Positions 20,257 through 31,248 of a stretch of DNA of 64,000 bases are shown here, in pieces (the first letter of the stretch is position 1; each line of letters opens with the position of its first letter). Source of the DNA: Agromyces larvae (GTDB lineage: Bacteria > Actinomycetota > Actinomycetes > Actinomycetales > Microbacteriaceae); NCBI RefSeq assembly GCF_022811705.1, contig NZ_CP094528.1, positions 930,001-994,000 of the forward strand. Reading direction: 5' to 3'. The notes beneath the pieces were generated by a model, which did not search any database, had not been told where the DNA came from, and saw nothing but the letters and a program-made list of their open reading frames with translations. The position numbers and the translations under genes were made by a program.

Positions 20257-20909
20257 GCGGCGACCTCCGCACGCTGCGCGACCAGGTCTCCGAGCGCGGA
20301 GTCCAACCGCGCACGGACCGGGCCGGCGACATCGGCCGGGGTCACTTCCCGGCCGAGCACCCGCGAGATCGTCGTGACGCCCGCATCGCGGATGCCGCAG
20401 GCGACGATGCGGTTGTACGGTGCGAGGTCGTTCGAGCAGTTCAGGGCGAAACCGTGCATCGTGACGCCGCCCTCGACGCGGATGCCGATGGCGGCGATCT
20501 TCGCGTCGCGGCGCTCGCCCGTCCAGACGCCCGAGCGGCCCTCGACACGGTGCCCTTCGACGCCGAACTCGGCGAGCACGTCGATCAGCACGCCCTCGAG
20601 CAGCCGGACGTAGCCGACCACGTCGATCGGTTCGGGCAGGCGCACGATGGGGTAGCCGACGAGCTGCCCCGGCCCGTGCCAGGTGATCTTGCCGCCTCGG
20701 TCGACGTCGACGACGGGGGTGCCGTCGGTCGGTCGCTCGTCCGGGGCGGTGCGTTTGCCGGCGGTGTACACCGACTCGTGCTGGAGGAGGATGACGGTGT
20801 CGGGGCGTTCGCCCGCGACGACCGCGCGATGGACGGCGCGCTGGAGGGTGAGTCCCTCGAGATACGGCACGGAGTTGGCGCTTAGCCCCGTGTCGACGTA
20901 GTCGAGCAT
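20253..20909 (-). CDS. lipB: Lipoyl(octanoyl) transferase
   Basis: This enzyme transfers octanoate from ACP to lipoyl domains, the step before LipA. The 218-residue protein has the family motifs [28 protein letters not shown] (catalytic Lys) and [19 protein letters not shown] (catalytic Cys). TAGACT (20917-20922, minus strand) 7 nt before the ATG marks a leaderless start for the lipB-lipA transcript. The reading frame stays open far upstream in all-Arg/Ser sequence, which I ignore. Confidence 0.95.
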   Translation of the reverse strand: MLDYVDTGLSANSVPYLEGLTLQRAVHRAVVAGERPDTVILLQHESVYTAGKRTAPDERPTDGTPVVDVDRGGKITWHGPGQLVGYPIVRLPEPIDVVGYVRLLEGVLIDVLAEFGVEGHRVEGRSGVWTGERRDAKIAAIGIRVEGGVTMHGFALNCSNDLAPYNRIVACGIRDAGVTTISRVLGREVTPADVAGPVRARLDSALGDLVAQRAEVAA

Positions 20910-21017
20910 GGGGTCGAGTCTACGAGCAGTCCTCCCCAGATCCGGACGGCTCGGCGAACGTCGCCGGACGGGCACCGGATGCTCCGCGCTCGGGTGGGTA
21001 CGGGGCATCCTGACGGG

Positions 21018-22622
21018 GTGATGGGCGAGTGGCACGATCGATCCGACGGCGAGCAGGTGATCGCGGGGTACCGAGTGGTCCGGCGGGTGGCGACGGGGGA
21101 TCGCGCGGCGCTGTACCTCGCGGCCGCGGTCGTGGGCGGGGACGCGGGTTCCGGGGCCGACGACGGTGTTCGCGACGGGGCGTCCGACGATCCGGCCAGG
21201 CTCGTCGTCCTGCGCGTGTACCCCGCCACGGCCGACGCCGAACGGCTCGCACTCGATGTGGAGGCCATGACGGGCGATCCGCGTTCGGCGATTCCACGGC
21301 TGACGGATGTCGCGACGCTCGCCGACGGACAGGTCTGTCTCATCGTCGAACGGCTGGCCGGGCCGAGCCTCGCCGCGGTGCTGCAGGAGCGCACCCTGAG
21401 CGCGGGCGAGGCGGTGACCGTGCTCGCACCGATCGCGGCCGAGCTGGGCCGCCTCGAGCGGCGCGGACTCGCACCCACCCGGCTGAGCCCGGCCGACCTC
21501 GTCTTCGACGGCGCGGGTCGGCCGCGGCTCATCGGCACCGGTGCGATGGTGCGGCTCGCGGGCGAAGGGGTGGATGCCGCGACTCGCGTCGCACGGGTAC
21601 GCGAGTCGCACGCGGCCTTCGGGGGCCTGATCGCCGAGGTCGCCCGGGCGAGCCGTCCATCGGCGCCCATCGAGCGGGTCCGGCAGCTGGTGGAGGCCCA
21701 GCTCGCCGCGCGCCCGTTCGTCGCCGATTCCGAGTCGTACGAGCGCGCCCTCTTCGAGGCGGCGACGCCGTCGCCGGTGGCCGGCCGGTGGGACGGGCAC
21801 GTCGTCCGCCGGTCGGTCGCGCCGCCGCCGTCGGCGGCGCTGCTGCGGCCCGTGCTCTCCGCCGCGGGAGCCTCGCCGATCGCAGCTCGCGAGCCCGACA
21901 CGTCGGACGCGGTCGCGAGCGATCGCCGCCGGGTGCGGGCGGCGCGGAGCGGTCTCGTCCGGATCACGGCCGACCTGTTGGCGATTCCGCGCACGGACGG
22001 CCCGCGGGCCGAGCCGGCCGGCGCGGATCGCTCCGCTCGACTGGGCGAGCGGATCCGCCGCGGGATCCGACGGCGACGAGCCCCGCTCACGGTCGCTGCG
22101 CTCATCGGCGGGGCGACGCTCGTGCTCGCGCTGACCGTCGTGTCGCCGAGCGGCGGTTCGAGCGGGGCCGGCTCGGACACCGGGGCTCCGGCGACCGCCG
22201 GTGCTCCGGGCGGCTCGGCCGGTGCCGACGAGGCCGCAGCGGGGCCCGAGACGACCGGTGAGCGTGCAGGAGGTGCGGCGGCGGACTCGTCTCTGGTGGT
22301 GCAGGGAGACGATCCCGCCGCCGCGGTCGCCGAACTGCTCCGGGTGCGCGCCGGGTGCCTGGCCGACCTCGATACGGCGTGCGTCGAGGCGGTGGCGCAG
22401 CCCGGATCCGCGCTCGCGGCGGCCGACCGCGACGCGGTGCTGTCGGCCCGTGACGGGGGAACGATCGCGATCGACGTGTTCGACCTCGATCACGTCGCCG
22501 TCATCGGCTCGATGGGGGCGGCCTGGCTGGTGCAGGTGCCCCGCAGCGACGAACGCGAACCGGCCTCGGTGCTCGCGATGAGCACCGAGGCCGGGTGGCG
22601 TCTGCGGGAGATCTTCGACTAG
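21018..22622 (+). CDS. Membrane-anchored Ser/Thr pseudokinase-like protein
   Basis: This protein of about 534 residues has an N-terminal kinase-like fold, a Ser/Pro/Ala linker, one membrane helix at about residues 356-377 (preceded by basic residues) and an extracytoplasmic domain that contains a Cys pair ([15 protein letters not shown]). Kinase landmarks are degenerate. The glycine loop is VRRVATGD, the VAVK lysine is replaced (LVVLRVY), the catalytic loop reads [13 protein letters not shown] without HRD, and the DFG position reads LIGTG. It is therefore unlikely to phosphorylate and may be a scaffold or sensor. GTG 21018 lies 6 nt after CATCCT; ATG 21021 is the alternative. Confidence 0.75.
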   Translation: MMGEWHDRSDGEQVIAGYRVVRRVATGDRAALYLAAAVVGGDAGSGADDGVRDGASDDPARLVVLRVYPATADAERLALDVEAMTGDPRSAIPRLTDVATLADGQVCLIVERLAGPSLAAVLQERTLSAGEAVTVLAPIAAELGRLERRGLAPTRLSPADLVFDGAGRPRLIGTGAMVRLAGEGVDAATRVARVRESHAAFGGLIAEVARASRPSAPIERVRQLVEAQLAARPFVADSESYERALFEAATPSPVAGRWDGHVVRRSVAPPPSAALLRPVLSAAGASPIAAREPDTSDAVASDRRRVRAARSGLVRITADLLAIPRTDGPRAEPAGADRSARLGERIRRGIRRRRAPLTVAALIGGATLVLALTVVSPSGGSSGAGSDTGAPATAGAPGGSAGADEAAAGPETTGERAGGAAADSSLVVQGDDPAAAVAELLRVRAGCLADLDTACVEAVAQPGSALAAADRDAVLSARDGGTIAIDVFDLDHVAVIGSMGAAWLVQVPRSDEREPASVLAMSTEAGWRLREIFD

Positions 22623-24199
22623 ATGCCGAGATCGGCCTCGAAGTCGCCCTCCTCGAGGCGCGCCTTCACGGCCGTGAGGAACCGGGCCGCGTCGGCGCCG
22701 TCGATGATGCGGTGGTCGTACGAGAGCGCGAGGTAGACCATCGAGCGGATCGCGATCGCGTCGGAGCCGTCCTCCGAGATCACGACGGGGCGCTTGACGA
22801 CCACACCCGTGCCGAGGATCGCCGTCTGCGGGAGGAAGACCACCGGCGTGTCGAACAGCGCGCCGCGCGAACCCGTGTTGGTCAGCGTGAACGTGCCGCC
22901 CGAGAGCTCGTCGGGCTTCAGCTGGTTGTTGCGGGTGCGCTCGGCGAGGTCGGCGATCTGGCCCGCGAGACCGGCGATGTCGAGCTCGCCGGCGTCGCGC
23001 ACCACCGGAGTGAGCAGACCGCGCTCGGTGTCGACCGCGATCGACAGGTTCTCGCTCTCGGGGTAGACGATGGAGTCGCCGTCGACCGTCGAGTTGATGA
23101 TCGGGTAGGCGCGCAGCGCCTCGACCGCGGCGAGACCGAAGAACGGCAGGAAGCTGAGCTTGGTGCCCGTCTTCTCGAGGAACTCGCCCTTCACGCGGTC
23201 GCGCAGGCGGGCGACGCGGGTGACGTCGACCTCGACGACCGAGGTGAGCTGAGCCGTCGACTGCATCGACACGACCGCGCGCTCGGCGACGACCTTGCGC
23301 AGGCGCGTCATCGGCTGGGTCGTGCCCCGCAGCGGCGAGGTCTCGAGCTGCACCCGGGGCGCCACGGCCGCGGCCGGGGCGGTCTGGGCGCTGAGCACGT
23401 CCTGCTTGCGGATGCGACCGCCGACGCCGGTGCCGGTGACGCTGGCGAGGTCGACGCCCTGCTCGTTCGCGAGCTTGCGCACGATCGGGGTGACGTAGCC
23501 GGCCGTGCCGCTGTGCGCACCGCCCTGCGACGGTGCCGCAGCGGGCGCAGCCGGGGCGGCAGGCGCCTGAGCGGGAGCAGCGGGTGCGACCGGTGCCTGA
23601 GCGGGAGCAGCGGGTGCGACCGGTGCCTGAGCGGGCGCGGCAGGCGCCGCGGGCGCGGCAGGTGCGACCGGTGCCTGAGCGGGCGCCGCCGGTGCGACCG
23701 GTGCCTGAGCTGGCGCGGCGGGCGCCGCAGGGGCCTGAGCGGGTGCGGCCGGAGCTGCGGGGGCGGCCGGTGCCTCAGCCGGAGCAGCGGGCGCCTGCGC
23801 GGCAGGCGCGGCGGCCGGGGCTGCGGGCTCGGGTGCGGCGACGGGGGCCGCCGGCGCCTCGGGTGCGGCCGGAGCAGCAGGCTCGGGAGCGGCAGCGGGA
23901 GCCTCGGCGGCGGCCGGGGCCTCCGCGGCGGGCTCGGCAGGTGCCGCTGCGGCAGCGCCCGACCCATCGCCGATCGTCACCAGCGGCGTGCCGACCTCGA
24001 CGGTCTCGTCCTCCTGGACGAGGATCGCCTCGATCACCCCGGCGACGGGGGAGGGGATCTCGGTGTCGACCTTGTCGGTCGAGACCTCGAGCAGCGGCTC
24101 GTCGACCTCGACACGGTCGCCGACGTTCTTCAGCCATCGGGTGACCGTGCCCTCAGTGACACTCTCACCGAGTGCCGGGAGGCTGACGGATTCGCTCAT
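22619..24199 (-). CDS. sucB: Dihydrolipoamide acyltransferase (E2) of 2-oxoacid dehydrogenase
   Basis: This E2 core enzyme moves acetyl or succinyl groups from lipoyl-lysine to CoA. The 526-residue protein has one lipoyl domain (residues 3-78, lipoylation motif [12 protein letters not shown]), a very Ala/Pro-rich linker (about 80-220), a peripheral subunit-binding domain ([17 protein letters not shown]...GRIRKQDVL) and the catalytic domain ending with [12 protein letters not shown] 24199 follows AAGGAGAC. In actinobacteria one such E2 serves mixed pyruvate/2-oxoglutarate complexes, so partners may include AceE. lpdA lies 68 nt upstream. Confidence 0.94.
   Translation of the reverse strand: MSESVSLPALGESVTEGTVTRWLKNVGDRVEVDEPLLEVSTDKVDTEIPSPVAGVIEAILVQEDETVEVGTPLVTIGDGSGAAAAAPAEPAAEAPAAAEAPAAAPEPAAPAAPEAPAAPVAAPEPAAPAAAPAAQAPAAPAEAPAAPAAPAAPAQAPAAPAAPAQAPVAPAAPAQAPVAPAAPAAPAAPAQAPVAPAAPAQAPVAPAAPAQAPAAPAAPAAAPSQGGAHSGTAGYVTPIVRKLANEQGVDLASVTGTGVGGRIRKQDVLSAQTAPAAAVAPRVQLETSPLRGTTQPMTRLRKVVAERAVVSMQSTAQLTSVVEVDVTRVARLRDRVKGEFLEKTGTKLSFLPFFGLAAVEALRAYPIINSTVDGDSIVYPESENLSIAVDTERGLLTPVVRDAGELDIAGLAGQIADLAERTRNNQLKPDELSGGTFTLTNTGSRGALFDTPVVFLPQTAILGTGVVVKRPVVISEDGSDAIAIRSMVYLALSYDHRIIDGADAARFLTAVKARLEEGDFEADLGI
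23571..23708 (-). repeat. 30-bp tandem repeats encoding the Ala/Pro linker of E2
   Basis: Two identical 30-bp units stand at 23571-23600 and 23601-23630, followed by a 48-bp and another 30-bp variant. The 17-base core ending GACCGGTGCCTGA recurs at 23584, 23614, 23662 and 23692. Each unit encodes a 10-residue Ala/Pro/Gln/Val segment, so length changes stay in frame. Confidence 0.85.
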
Positions 24200-24267
24200 G
24201 CGCTTGTCTCCTTCACAGCGTGGGACGCATTGTCCAGCATATTGCAGTCGTCTGGGGTGGGTTCGGG

Positions 24268-25641
24268 TCAGAGCGCGTGGAGCGGCTTGCCCGCGAGCTT
24301 CAGGAAGGCTTCGCCCAGCGCCTCGTTCTGCGTCGGGTGGGCGTGGATGAACGGGGCGACGTCCTCGGGGTAGGCCTCCCAGTTCACGGCGAGCTGGGCT
24401 TCGCCGATGAGTTCGCCGACGCGGGCGCCGATCATGTGCACGCCGACGACGGGGCCGTCGTTGACGCGCACGACCTTGATCGAGCCGCTGGTCTCGAGGA
24501 TGTGGCTCTTGCCGTTGCCGGCGAGGTTGTACTCGTACGCCGACACCCGGTCGGCGCCGAACTTCTCGGCCGCCTTCGCCTCGGTGTAGCCGACCGAGGC
24601 GACCTCGGGCTCGCAGTACGTGACCTTGGGGATGTTCACGTCCTCGACGACGATCGGGGTCAGGCCCGCGATCTCCTCGGCGACGAAGATGCCCTGCTGG
24701 AACCCGCGGTGCGCCAGCTGCAGGCCGGGAACGATGTCGCCGACGGCGTAGACGCCGGGGACGCTGGTGCGGAGACGCTCGTCGGTGATGACGAACCCGC
24801 GGTCGACCGTGACGCCCGCCTCTTCGTAGCCGAGGCCCTGGGTCGCCGGGCCGCGGCCGACGGCCACGAGCAGCAGTTCGGCTTCGACGGTCTCGCCGTT
24901 CTCGAGGGTGACGACCACGCCGTTCTCGTGCTGGGCGACGCTCTGGAACCGGACGCCGAGCTTGTAGTCGATGCCGCGCTTGCGGAACGCCCGCTCGAGC
25001 TGCTTCGAGATCGACTCCTCCTCGTTCGGCACGAGGTGGGGGAGCGCCTCGATGATCGTGACGTCGGCGCCGAACGACTTCCAGACGCTCGCGAACTCGA
25101 CGCCGATCACGCCGCCGCCGAGCACGGCGACCTTGCCGGGCACGAAGTCCAGCTGGAGGGCCTGATCGCTCGTGATGACGCGGCCGCCGATCTCGAGGCC
25201 GGGCAGCGAGCGCGAGTACGAACCGGTGGCGAGCACGACGTTCGCCCCGGTGTAGCGGTCGTCGCCGACCTGCACCGTCTTGGCGCCGACGAGACGCCCT
25301 TCGCCCTCGACGACGGTGATGCCGCGGGCCTTCACGAGACCCTGCAGGCCCTTCCACTTGCTGGTGATGATCGAGTCGCGGTAGCCGCCGACCTGCGTCA
25401 TGTCGACGCCGTCGAGCGTGGCGCGGATGCCGAACTTCGCCGATTCGCGAGCGCTGTCGGCCACCTCGGCGGCGTGCAGCAGCGCCTTGGTGGGGATGCA
25501 GCCGCGGTGCAGGCAGGTGCCGCCGAGCTTGTCCTTCTCGATGAGGGCGACGGTCGACCCGAGTTCTGCGGCGCGCAGTGCGGCGGCGTACCCGCCGCTG
25601 CCGCCGCCGAGGACGACCAGGTCAAAGTTGTGCTCGGACAA
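24268..25641 (-). CDS. lpdA: Dihydrolipoyl dehydrogenase (E3)
   Basis: This enzyme reoxidises dihydrolipoyl groups with FAD and NAD+. The 457-residue protein has the FAD-binding [18 protein letters not shown], the redox disulfide [15 protein letters not shown] (residues around 41-46), the NAD-binding [13 protein letters not shown] and the C-terminal [10 protein letters not shown] with the catalytic His-Glu pair. It lies upstream of the E2 gene on the same strand and is probably co-transcribed. It is shared by all 2-oxoacid dehydrogenase complexes. Confidence 0.97.
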   Translation of the reverse strand: MSEHNFDLVVLGGGSGGYAAALRAAELGSTVALIEKDKLGGTCLHRGCIPTKALLHAAEVADSARESAKFGIRATLDGVDMTQVGGYRDSIITSKWKGLQGLVKARGITVVEGEGRLVGAKTVQVGDDRYTGANVVLATGSYSRSLPGLEIGGRVITSDQALQLDFVPGKVAVLGGGVIGVEFASVWKSFGADVTIIEALPHLVPNEEESISKQLERAFRKRGIDYKLGVRFQSVAQHENGVVVTLENGETVEAELLLVAVGRGPATQGLGYEEAGVTVDRGFVITDERLRTSVPGVYAVGDIVPGLQLAHRGFQQGIFVAEEIAGLTPIVVEDVNIPKVTYCEPEVASVGYTEAKAAEKFGADRVSAYEYNLAGNGKSHILETSGSIKVVRVNDGPVVGVHMIGARVGELIGEAQLAVNWEAYPEDVAPFIHAHPTQNEALGEAFLKLAGKPLHAL

Positions 25642-25738
25642 GCCGGTATCTCCCTTGCGCAGGTGGTGTGCGACACGGCTGCGCGGGGTCGTGCCCGGCG
25701 CAGGCTGCTCAGGCGACGTTCTCGCCCATAGAACTGTA

Positions 25739-27208
25739 CTACTCGGACGCGAGCGACTCGCCCAGCCGGATGAGCGTGCGCACGGCGACGGCGGTCGGCC
25801 CCGCGTCGGTGAACCCCCACGCCGGGCCGGTGTTGTTCGCCGGGCCGGCGATGTCGAGATGCGCCCACGGGATGCGCTCGCCGTCGCCGTCGCGCCGGCC
25901 GACGAACTCCTGCAGGAAGACGCCGGCCAGGAGCATCCCCGGTACGCCCTGACCGAGCTTGGAGTTCGTCAGGTCCGCGACATCCGACTTCAGCAGCCGC
26001 TTCAGGTCGGCCGGGAGCGGCATCGGCCAGACCGCCTCGTCGACCTCGTCCGCAGCCGCCCGCACGCGCGCGACGAGCGCGTCGTCGCCCATCAGCCCCG
26101 AGATGCGCCCGCCCAGGGCGACCTGCTGGGCGCCCGTGAGCGTGGCCACGTCGACGATCGCATCGGCCTGCTCGTCGGCGGCTGCGACCAGCCCGTCGGC
26201 CAGGACCAGCCGCCCTTCGGCATCGGTGTTCACCACTTCGACCGTGGTGCCGTTCTTCATGCGCAGCACGTCGTTCGGGCGGATCGCGTCGCCCGAGGGC
26301 ATGTTCTCGGCGAGGCAGAGCCAACCGGTGACCGCGATCGCAGCGCCGATCTCGGCGAGCGCGATGACGGCGCCGAGCACGGCCGCGGCGCCCGCCATGT
26401 CGGTCTTCATGCCCACCATCGACGCGGCCGGCTTCAGCGACAGCCCGCCGGAGTCGAACGTGATGCCCTTGCCGACCAGGGCGAGCCGGAACTGCGCCCC
26501 TGCGGGCGCGTACTCGAGCCGCACGAGCCGGGGACCGCGCACCGACCCCTGGCCGACGCCGAGGATGCCGCCGTAGCCGCCCTCGGCGAGGGCGGCCTCG
26601 TCGAGGATCCGCGCGTCGACGCCCGCGGCCGCCGCCTGGTCCGCCGCGATCGCGGCGAAGACCTCGGGCGAGAGATCGGACGGCGACGCGTTCACCAGGT
26701 CTTTGGTGCGGGCGACCGCACCGGCGACGGCGCGAACCCGGGCGAGGCCGACTTCGTCGGCGCCGAACGGCGTGTGCAGCGTGATGCGGGCGACGGTGCG
26801 CGTCGGCTCGGAGCGGTAGGCGTTGTAGCGATACGCGCCGAGCGCCGCGCCCTCGAGCGCCGCCGCGGCGACCGCGGGGTCGTCGGTCGAGATGCCGACG
26901 GCGACCTCGTCGATGTCGGCGAGTCGGCGCAGCGCGGCACCCGCGGCGAGCCGCACCGAGTCGGCGGTCGCGGTCGGGCCGGCACCGGCGACCGCGACCA
27001 CCGGCCCGCCGTCGCGCCCGGGCAGACGGACCAGTTCGTCTGCCGCACCGTTCGCGCGCAGCGCGCGCAGCGCCTCGGGCACCCAGTCGAAGCCGCCGTC
27101 GACGAGCACTGCGGGCCCGTCGTCTCCGGCGACCGCGAGAAGCAGGACGACGTCGGCTCGGGCGTCGGCCACGGGAGCCCTCTGGCTCAGCAGTTCCGGC
27201 ACGGACAT
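25739..27208 (-). CDS. pepA: Leucyl aminopeptidase (M17)
   Basis: This cytosolic di-zinc/manganese exopeptidase releases N-terminal residues. The 489-residue protein has the family metal and catalytic motifs KGITFDSGGLSLKP and NTDAEGRLVLADGL. TACCAT (27215-27220, minus strand) 6 nt before ATG 27208 indicates a leaderless transcript and argues against an upstream ATG at 27256. It is divergent from the PAC2 gene and lies upstream of lpdA with a 97-nt gap. Confidence 0.95.
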   Translation of the reverse strand: MSVPELLSQRAPVADARADVVLLLAVAGDDGPAVLVDGGFDWVPEALRALRANGAADELVRLPGRDGGPVVAVAGAGPTATADSVRLAAGAALRRLADIDEVAVGISTDDPAVAAAALEGAALGAYRYNAYRSEPTRTVARITLHTPFGADEVGLARVRAVAGAVARTKDLVNASPSDLSPEVFAAIAADQAAAAGVDARILDEAALAEGGYGGILGVGQGSVRGPRLVRLEYAPAGAQFRLALVGKGITFDSGGLSLKPAASMVGMKTDMAGAAAVLGAVIALAEIGAAIAVTGWLCLAENMPSGDAIRPNDVLRMKNGTTVEVVNTDAEGRLVLADGLVAAADEQADAIVDVATLTGAQQVALGGRISGLMGDDALVARVRAAADEVDEAVWPMPLPADLKRLLKSDVADLTNSKLGQGVPGMLLAGVFLQEFVGRRDGDGERIPWAHLDIAGPANNTGPAWGFTDAGPTAVAVRTLIRLGESLASE

Positions 27209-27294
27209 GCCTCGATGGTACGTGTTCGCTGTCGGCACACGGGGGGAGCGGGACATCCGGCCGGGTGGTCACCCGACGCAACTACGCTGGAATC

Positions 27295-28221
27295 ATGCGC
27301 GACCCTCGGAGCCTGTACGAGCTGAATGCGGATGTCTCGGTGCCCGCCGGCATCCCGCTCGTCGCCGGGTTGACGGGGTTCGCCGACGCCGGCTCGGCCG
27401 TGCAGCAGACCACCGACTACCTGCTCTCGACGCTCGAGAGCACGGTGGTGGCTGCGTTCGACGCCGACGAGCTGCTCGACTACCGTGCGCGTCGGCCGAT
27501 CATCCTGTTCGACGGCGACCACCTCACCGACTACCGTCCGGCGCGCCTCAGCCTCGACCTCGCCCGCGACGAGCTGGGCCGGCCGTTCCTGCTGCTCACC
27601 GGGTTCGAACCCGACTTCCAGTGGGAGCGCTTCTCGACCGCGGTGCTCGGCCTGATCGAAGAGCTCGGCGTCTCGTCGACCACGTGGCTCAACTCCATCC
27701 CGATGCCGGTGCCGCACACGCGGCCGATCGGGCTCACGGTGAGCGGCAACCGAGCCGAGCTCACCGAGGCGATGTCGGTGTGGCGGCCGACGACGCAGGT
27801 GCCGGCGAACGCGCTGCACCTGGTCGAGTACCGGCTGCAGGAGCTCGAGCACCCGACGGTCGGCTTCGTGCTGCTCGTTCCGCACTACCTGACCGATGCG
27901 GAGCATCCGGGCACCGCCCTCGCCGCGCTCGACGCGGTGTCGGCCGCGACCGGGCTCATCTTCCCGACCGACGCGCTGCGCGAGCAGTCTCGCGAGTTCC
28001 TCGCCCGCATCGATGAGCAGGTCGCCGAGAACCCCGAGCTCTCCAAGCTCGTCGGCACGCTCGAGGAGCGGCACGACGCCTACATGGAGGGCACGACGCT
28101 GCGTTCGCCGCTCACCGATGAAGACGGCGAGGTGCCCTCGGCCGATTCGATCGCCGCCGAGCTCGAGAAGTTCCTCGCCCGCCGTCGCGGGCGCGACGAC
28201 GAGTCGCCGCTCGGAGGCTGA
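27295..28221 (+). CDS. PAC2 family protein (proteasome-assembly-chaperone-like)
   Basis: This 308-residue soluble protein has the PAC2 fold motifs: a PLVAGLTGFADAGSA start, the RARRPIILFDGDHLTDY block and GIIVLL-type strands. TACGCT (27283-27288) ends 6 nt before ATG 27295, so the longer frame from 27265 is not used. Actinobacterial members are conserved single-copy genes. A link to proteasome or protein-quality functions is only by homology. Confidence 0.85.
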   Translation: MRDPRSLYELNADVSVPAGIPLVAGLTGFADAGSAVQQTTDYLLSTLESTVVAAFDADELLDYRARRPIILFDGDHLTDYRPARLSLDLARDELGRPFLLLTGFEPDFQWERFSTAVLGLIEELGVSSTTWLNSIPMPVPHTRPIGLTVSGNRAELTEAMSVWRPTTQVPANALHLVEYRLQELEHPTVGFVLLVPHYLTDAEHPGTALAALDAVSAATGLIFPTDALREQSREFLARIDEQVAENPELSKLVGTLEERHDAYMEGTTLRSPLTDEDGEVPSADSIAAELEKFLARRRGRDDESPLGG

Positions 28222-28568
28222 GCGCGCCGTCGCCCGGCGGCGCGGCCCGGCTGCGGGAATGCCGCACCGCCCGTCCGCGTTGCCATCAGGTGGAGATGAG
28301 CGCCCGGCGAGGCGGTCGACGACACGTCGAAGGCCCGCCGATTCGGGGCGCAGAGGCATGCGGCGGTATAATGGGGGCAGGACCCGTTCAGGTTCGACCG
28401 GCGCGATCATCGTCGCGCGATCACGGCGGACTTGACATGGGTCCTCATAGTGTCCGAAAACACCGCGACCCGATCGCGGTGCGAGCGGGCGGCGCGACTG
28501 CGTCGCGCGAGGAGCACGAGCCGTCGGCGACGGGTACGCCGGAGTGACGGCGAGGAGAGGTGCAGAGT
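28222..28568 (+). promoter_or_regulatory. 347-bp gene-free region with the sigA promoter
   Basis: A perfect TATAAT at 28367-28372, rare in this GC-rich sequence, is the best -10 and gives a leader of about 190 nt. A TTGACA at 28432-28437 also occurs, but no acceptable -10 lies 16-18 nt after it. The end of the region has GAGGAGAGG before sigA. I see no riboswitch and no small ORF with coding character. Confidence 0.65.
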
Positions 28569-29972
<1,404 letters not shown>

Positions 29973-29979
29973 GCCGTCG

Positions 29980-31248
29980 GTGCGCGCGGGCTCCCTGCGT
30001 TATGGGCCGGCGATCCTCGCCGGCAGACTCACCAGATTCGCCGCCCGGCTGCGCAAGCCGGGCGGCGGTTCGGCGGTTCCGGGCCTGGTCGTCAACCGCA
30101 TCGCCCCGGGCTATCTGAGGCGCACCCTGTCGGGGTTCCCGCAGGGGCTGATCGTCGTCTCCGGGTCGAGCGGCAAGTCGACCACGACGAAGATGCTGGT
30201 GGCGATCCTGCGCGCCCACGGCGTGGACGTGTTCACCAATCCGTCGACCGCGAACATCTCGCAAGGGCTCACCTCGGCGCTGCTCGAACGCGCCGACTGG
30301 CTCGGCCGGGTGCCCGGCGACCTCGCGGTGCTCGAGATGGACGAGGGTCACGGCGCGCTCGTCATGCAGGGCGTCGACGCACGCATCGTGGCGCTCACGA
30401 ACGTGATGGTCGACCAGATCGATCGCTTCCACGACTCCGACATGGTGGTCGGGATGCTGCGCCGCATCGCCGAGCGAGCGCATGAGGCGGTCGTGGTGAA
30501 CGCCGACGACGCGGCGCTCCAGCGGCTGGCATCGGAGCTGGGCGGGACGGTCGCGGTGCACCGGTACGGCGTCTCCGACGAGGTGCTCGCCTCGGCGCCG
30601 CGCGGCCTCGGCTACACCGAGACCGCGCCCGATCGGCTCCCACCCGACGCGGGGGTCGTCGTCGAGTCGGTCGACGGGCGCCGTGCGGTGCTCGCCGACG
30701 GCGAGGCATCCGTCGAGATCTCGTTGCCCGCGCGAGGCATCCACTACGCCGTCGACGCGGCGACCGCGTACGCGACCGCGCGCGCGGCGCTCGGCGCGCG
30801 CTTCGACCGCGGCATCGCGGCGCGCGCACTGAGCGAGATCCCAGCGGTCTTCGGCCGTGGCGAGCGCACCACCGTCCGCGGCCAGGAGGTCGAGTTCGTG
30901 CTGGTGCAGAACCCGGCGAGCTATCAGCTCAACGTCGACGGCATCGAGCCGGGTTGCGAGCAGATCCTCTTCGCGGTCGGCTCCGATGTGCGCGATCCCT
31001 CCTATTTCTGGCCGACGGATGCCTCGAGCCTGCGCCGTGTCGCGATCGTCAGCGGGTCCAAGGCGTACGAAGCCGCGCTCATGCTCGCCTACGACGGCGT
31101 CGAGATCGACCGCGTCGAGCCCGACCTGGCCCGGGCGATCGACGACTTCCTGGCGGCACCCGCTCCCGAGCACGGCGTCAAGACCATCGTCTTCACCGCG
31201 GACTCGATGCGTCGGACCCGCGCCCACCTCGGACTCACGGAGGCCTGA
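29980..31248 (+). CDS. MurT-like Mur ligase family protein without zinc ribbon
   Basis: Canonical MurT, with GatD, amidates the D-Glu alpha-carboxyl of lipid II. This 422-residue protein keeps the Mur ligase ATP site (SGSSGKSTTTKML near 59), TNPSTANISQGL and LEMDEGHG. The Cys4 zinc ribbon usually inserted after the NADD motif is missing, and the only cysteine is in PGCEQ. The DUF1727-type C-terminal motif is altered to RDPSYFWPTDAS. Its start (GTG 29980, no ATG nearby) is 7 nt after sigA, and its stop overlaps the next start (TGATG). It is probably a divergent ligase of a peptidoglycan precursor. Confidence 0.8.
   Translation: MRAGSLRYGPAILAGRLTRFAARLRKPGGGSAVPGLVVNRIAPGYLRRTLSGFPQGLIVVSGSSGKSTTTKMLVAILRAHGVDVFTNPSTANISQGLTSALLERADWLGRVPGDLAVLEMDEGHGALVMQGVDARIVALTNVMVDQIDRFHDSDMVVGMLRRIAERAHEAVVVNADDAALQRLASELGGTVAVHRYGVSDEVLASAPRGLGYTETAPDRLPPDAGVVVESVDGRRAVLADGEASVEISLPARGIHYAVDAATAYATARAALGARFDRGIAARALSEIPAVFGRGERTTVRGQEVEFVLVQNPASYQLNVDGIEPGCEQILFAVGSDVRDPSYFWPTDASSLRRVAIVSGSKAYEAALMLAYDGVEIDRVEPDLARAIDDFLAAPAPEHGVKTIVFTADSMRRTRAHLGLTEA

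Noticed and set aside
20910-22493. Upstream continuation of the lipB frame
   Set aside because: It is opposite the pseudokinase gene, lacks family similarity, and a leaderless -10 (20917-20922) fixes the lipB start at 20909.
23521-23900. Repeats considered as a CRISPR array
   Set aside because: The units are contiguous without spacers and in frame within the E2 gene, so they encode the protein linker.
27599-27615. GGGTTCGAACCC palindrome resembling a tRNA T-arm or SOS half
   Set aside because: It lies inside the PAC2 coding sequence (codons for G-F-E-P), has no cloverleaf around it and lacks SOS-box spacing.
28432-28437. TTGACA as a -35 for sigA
   Set aside because: No TANNNT hexamer lies 16-18 nt downstream. 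The TATAAT at 28367 is the better promoter signal.
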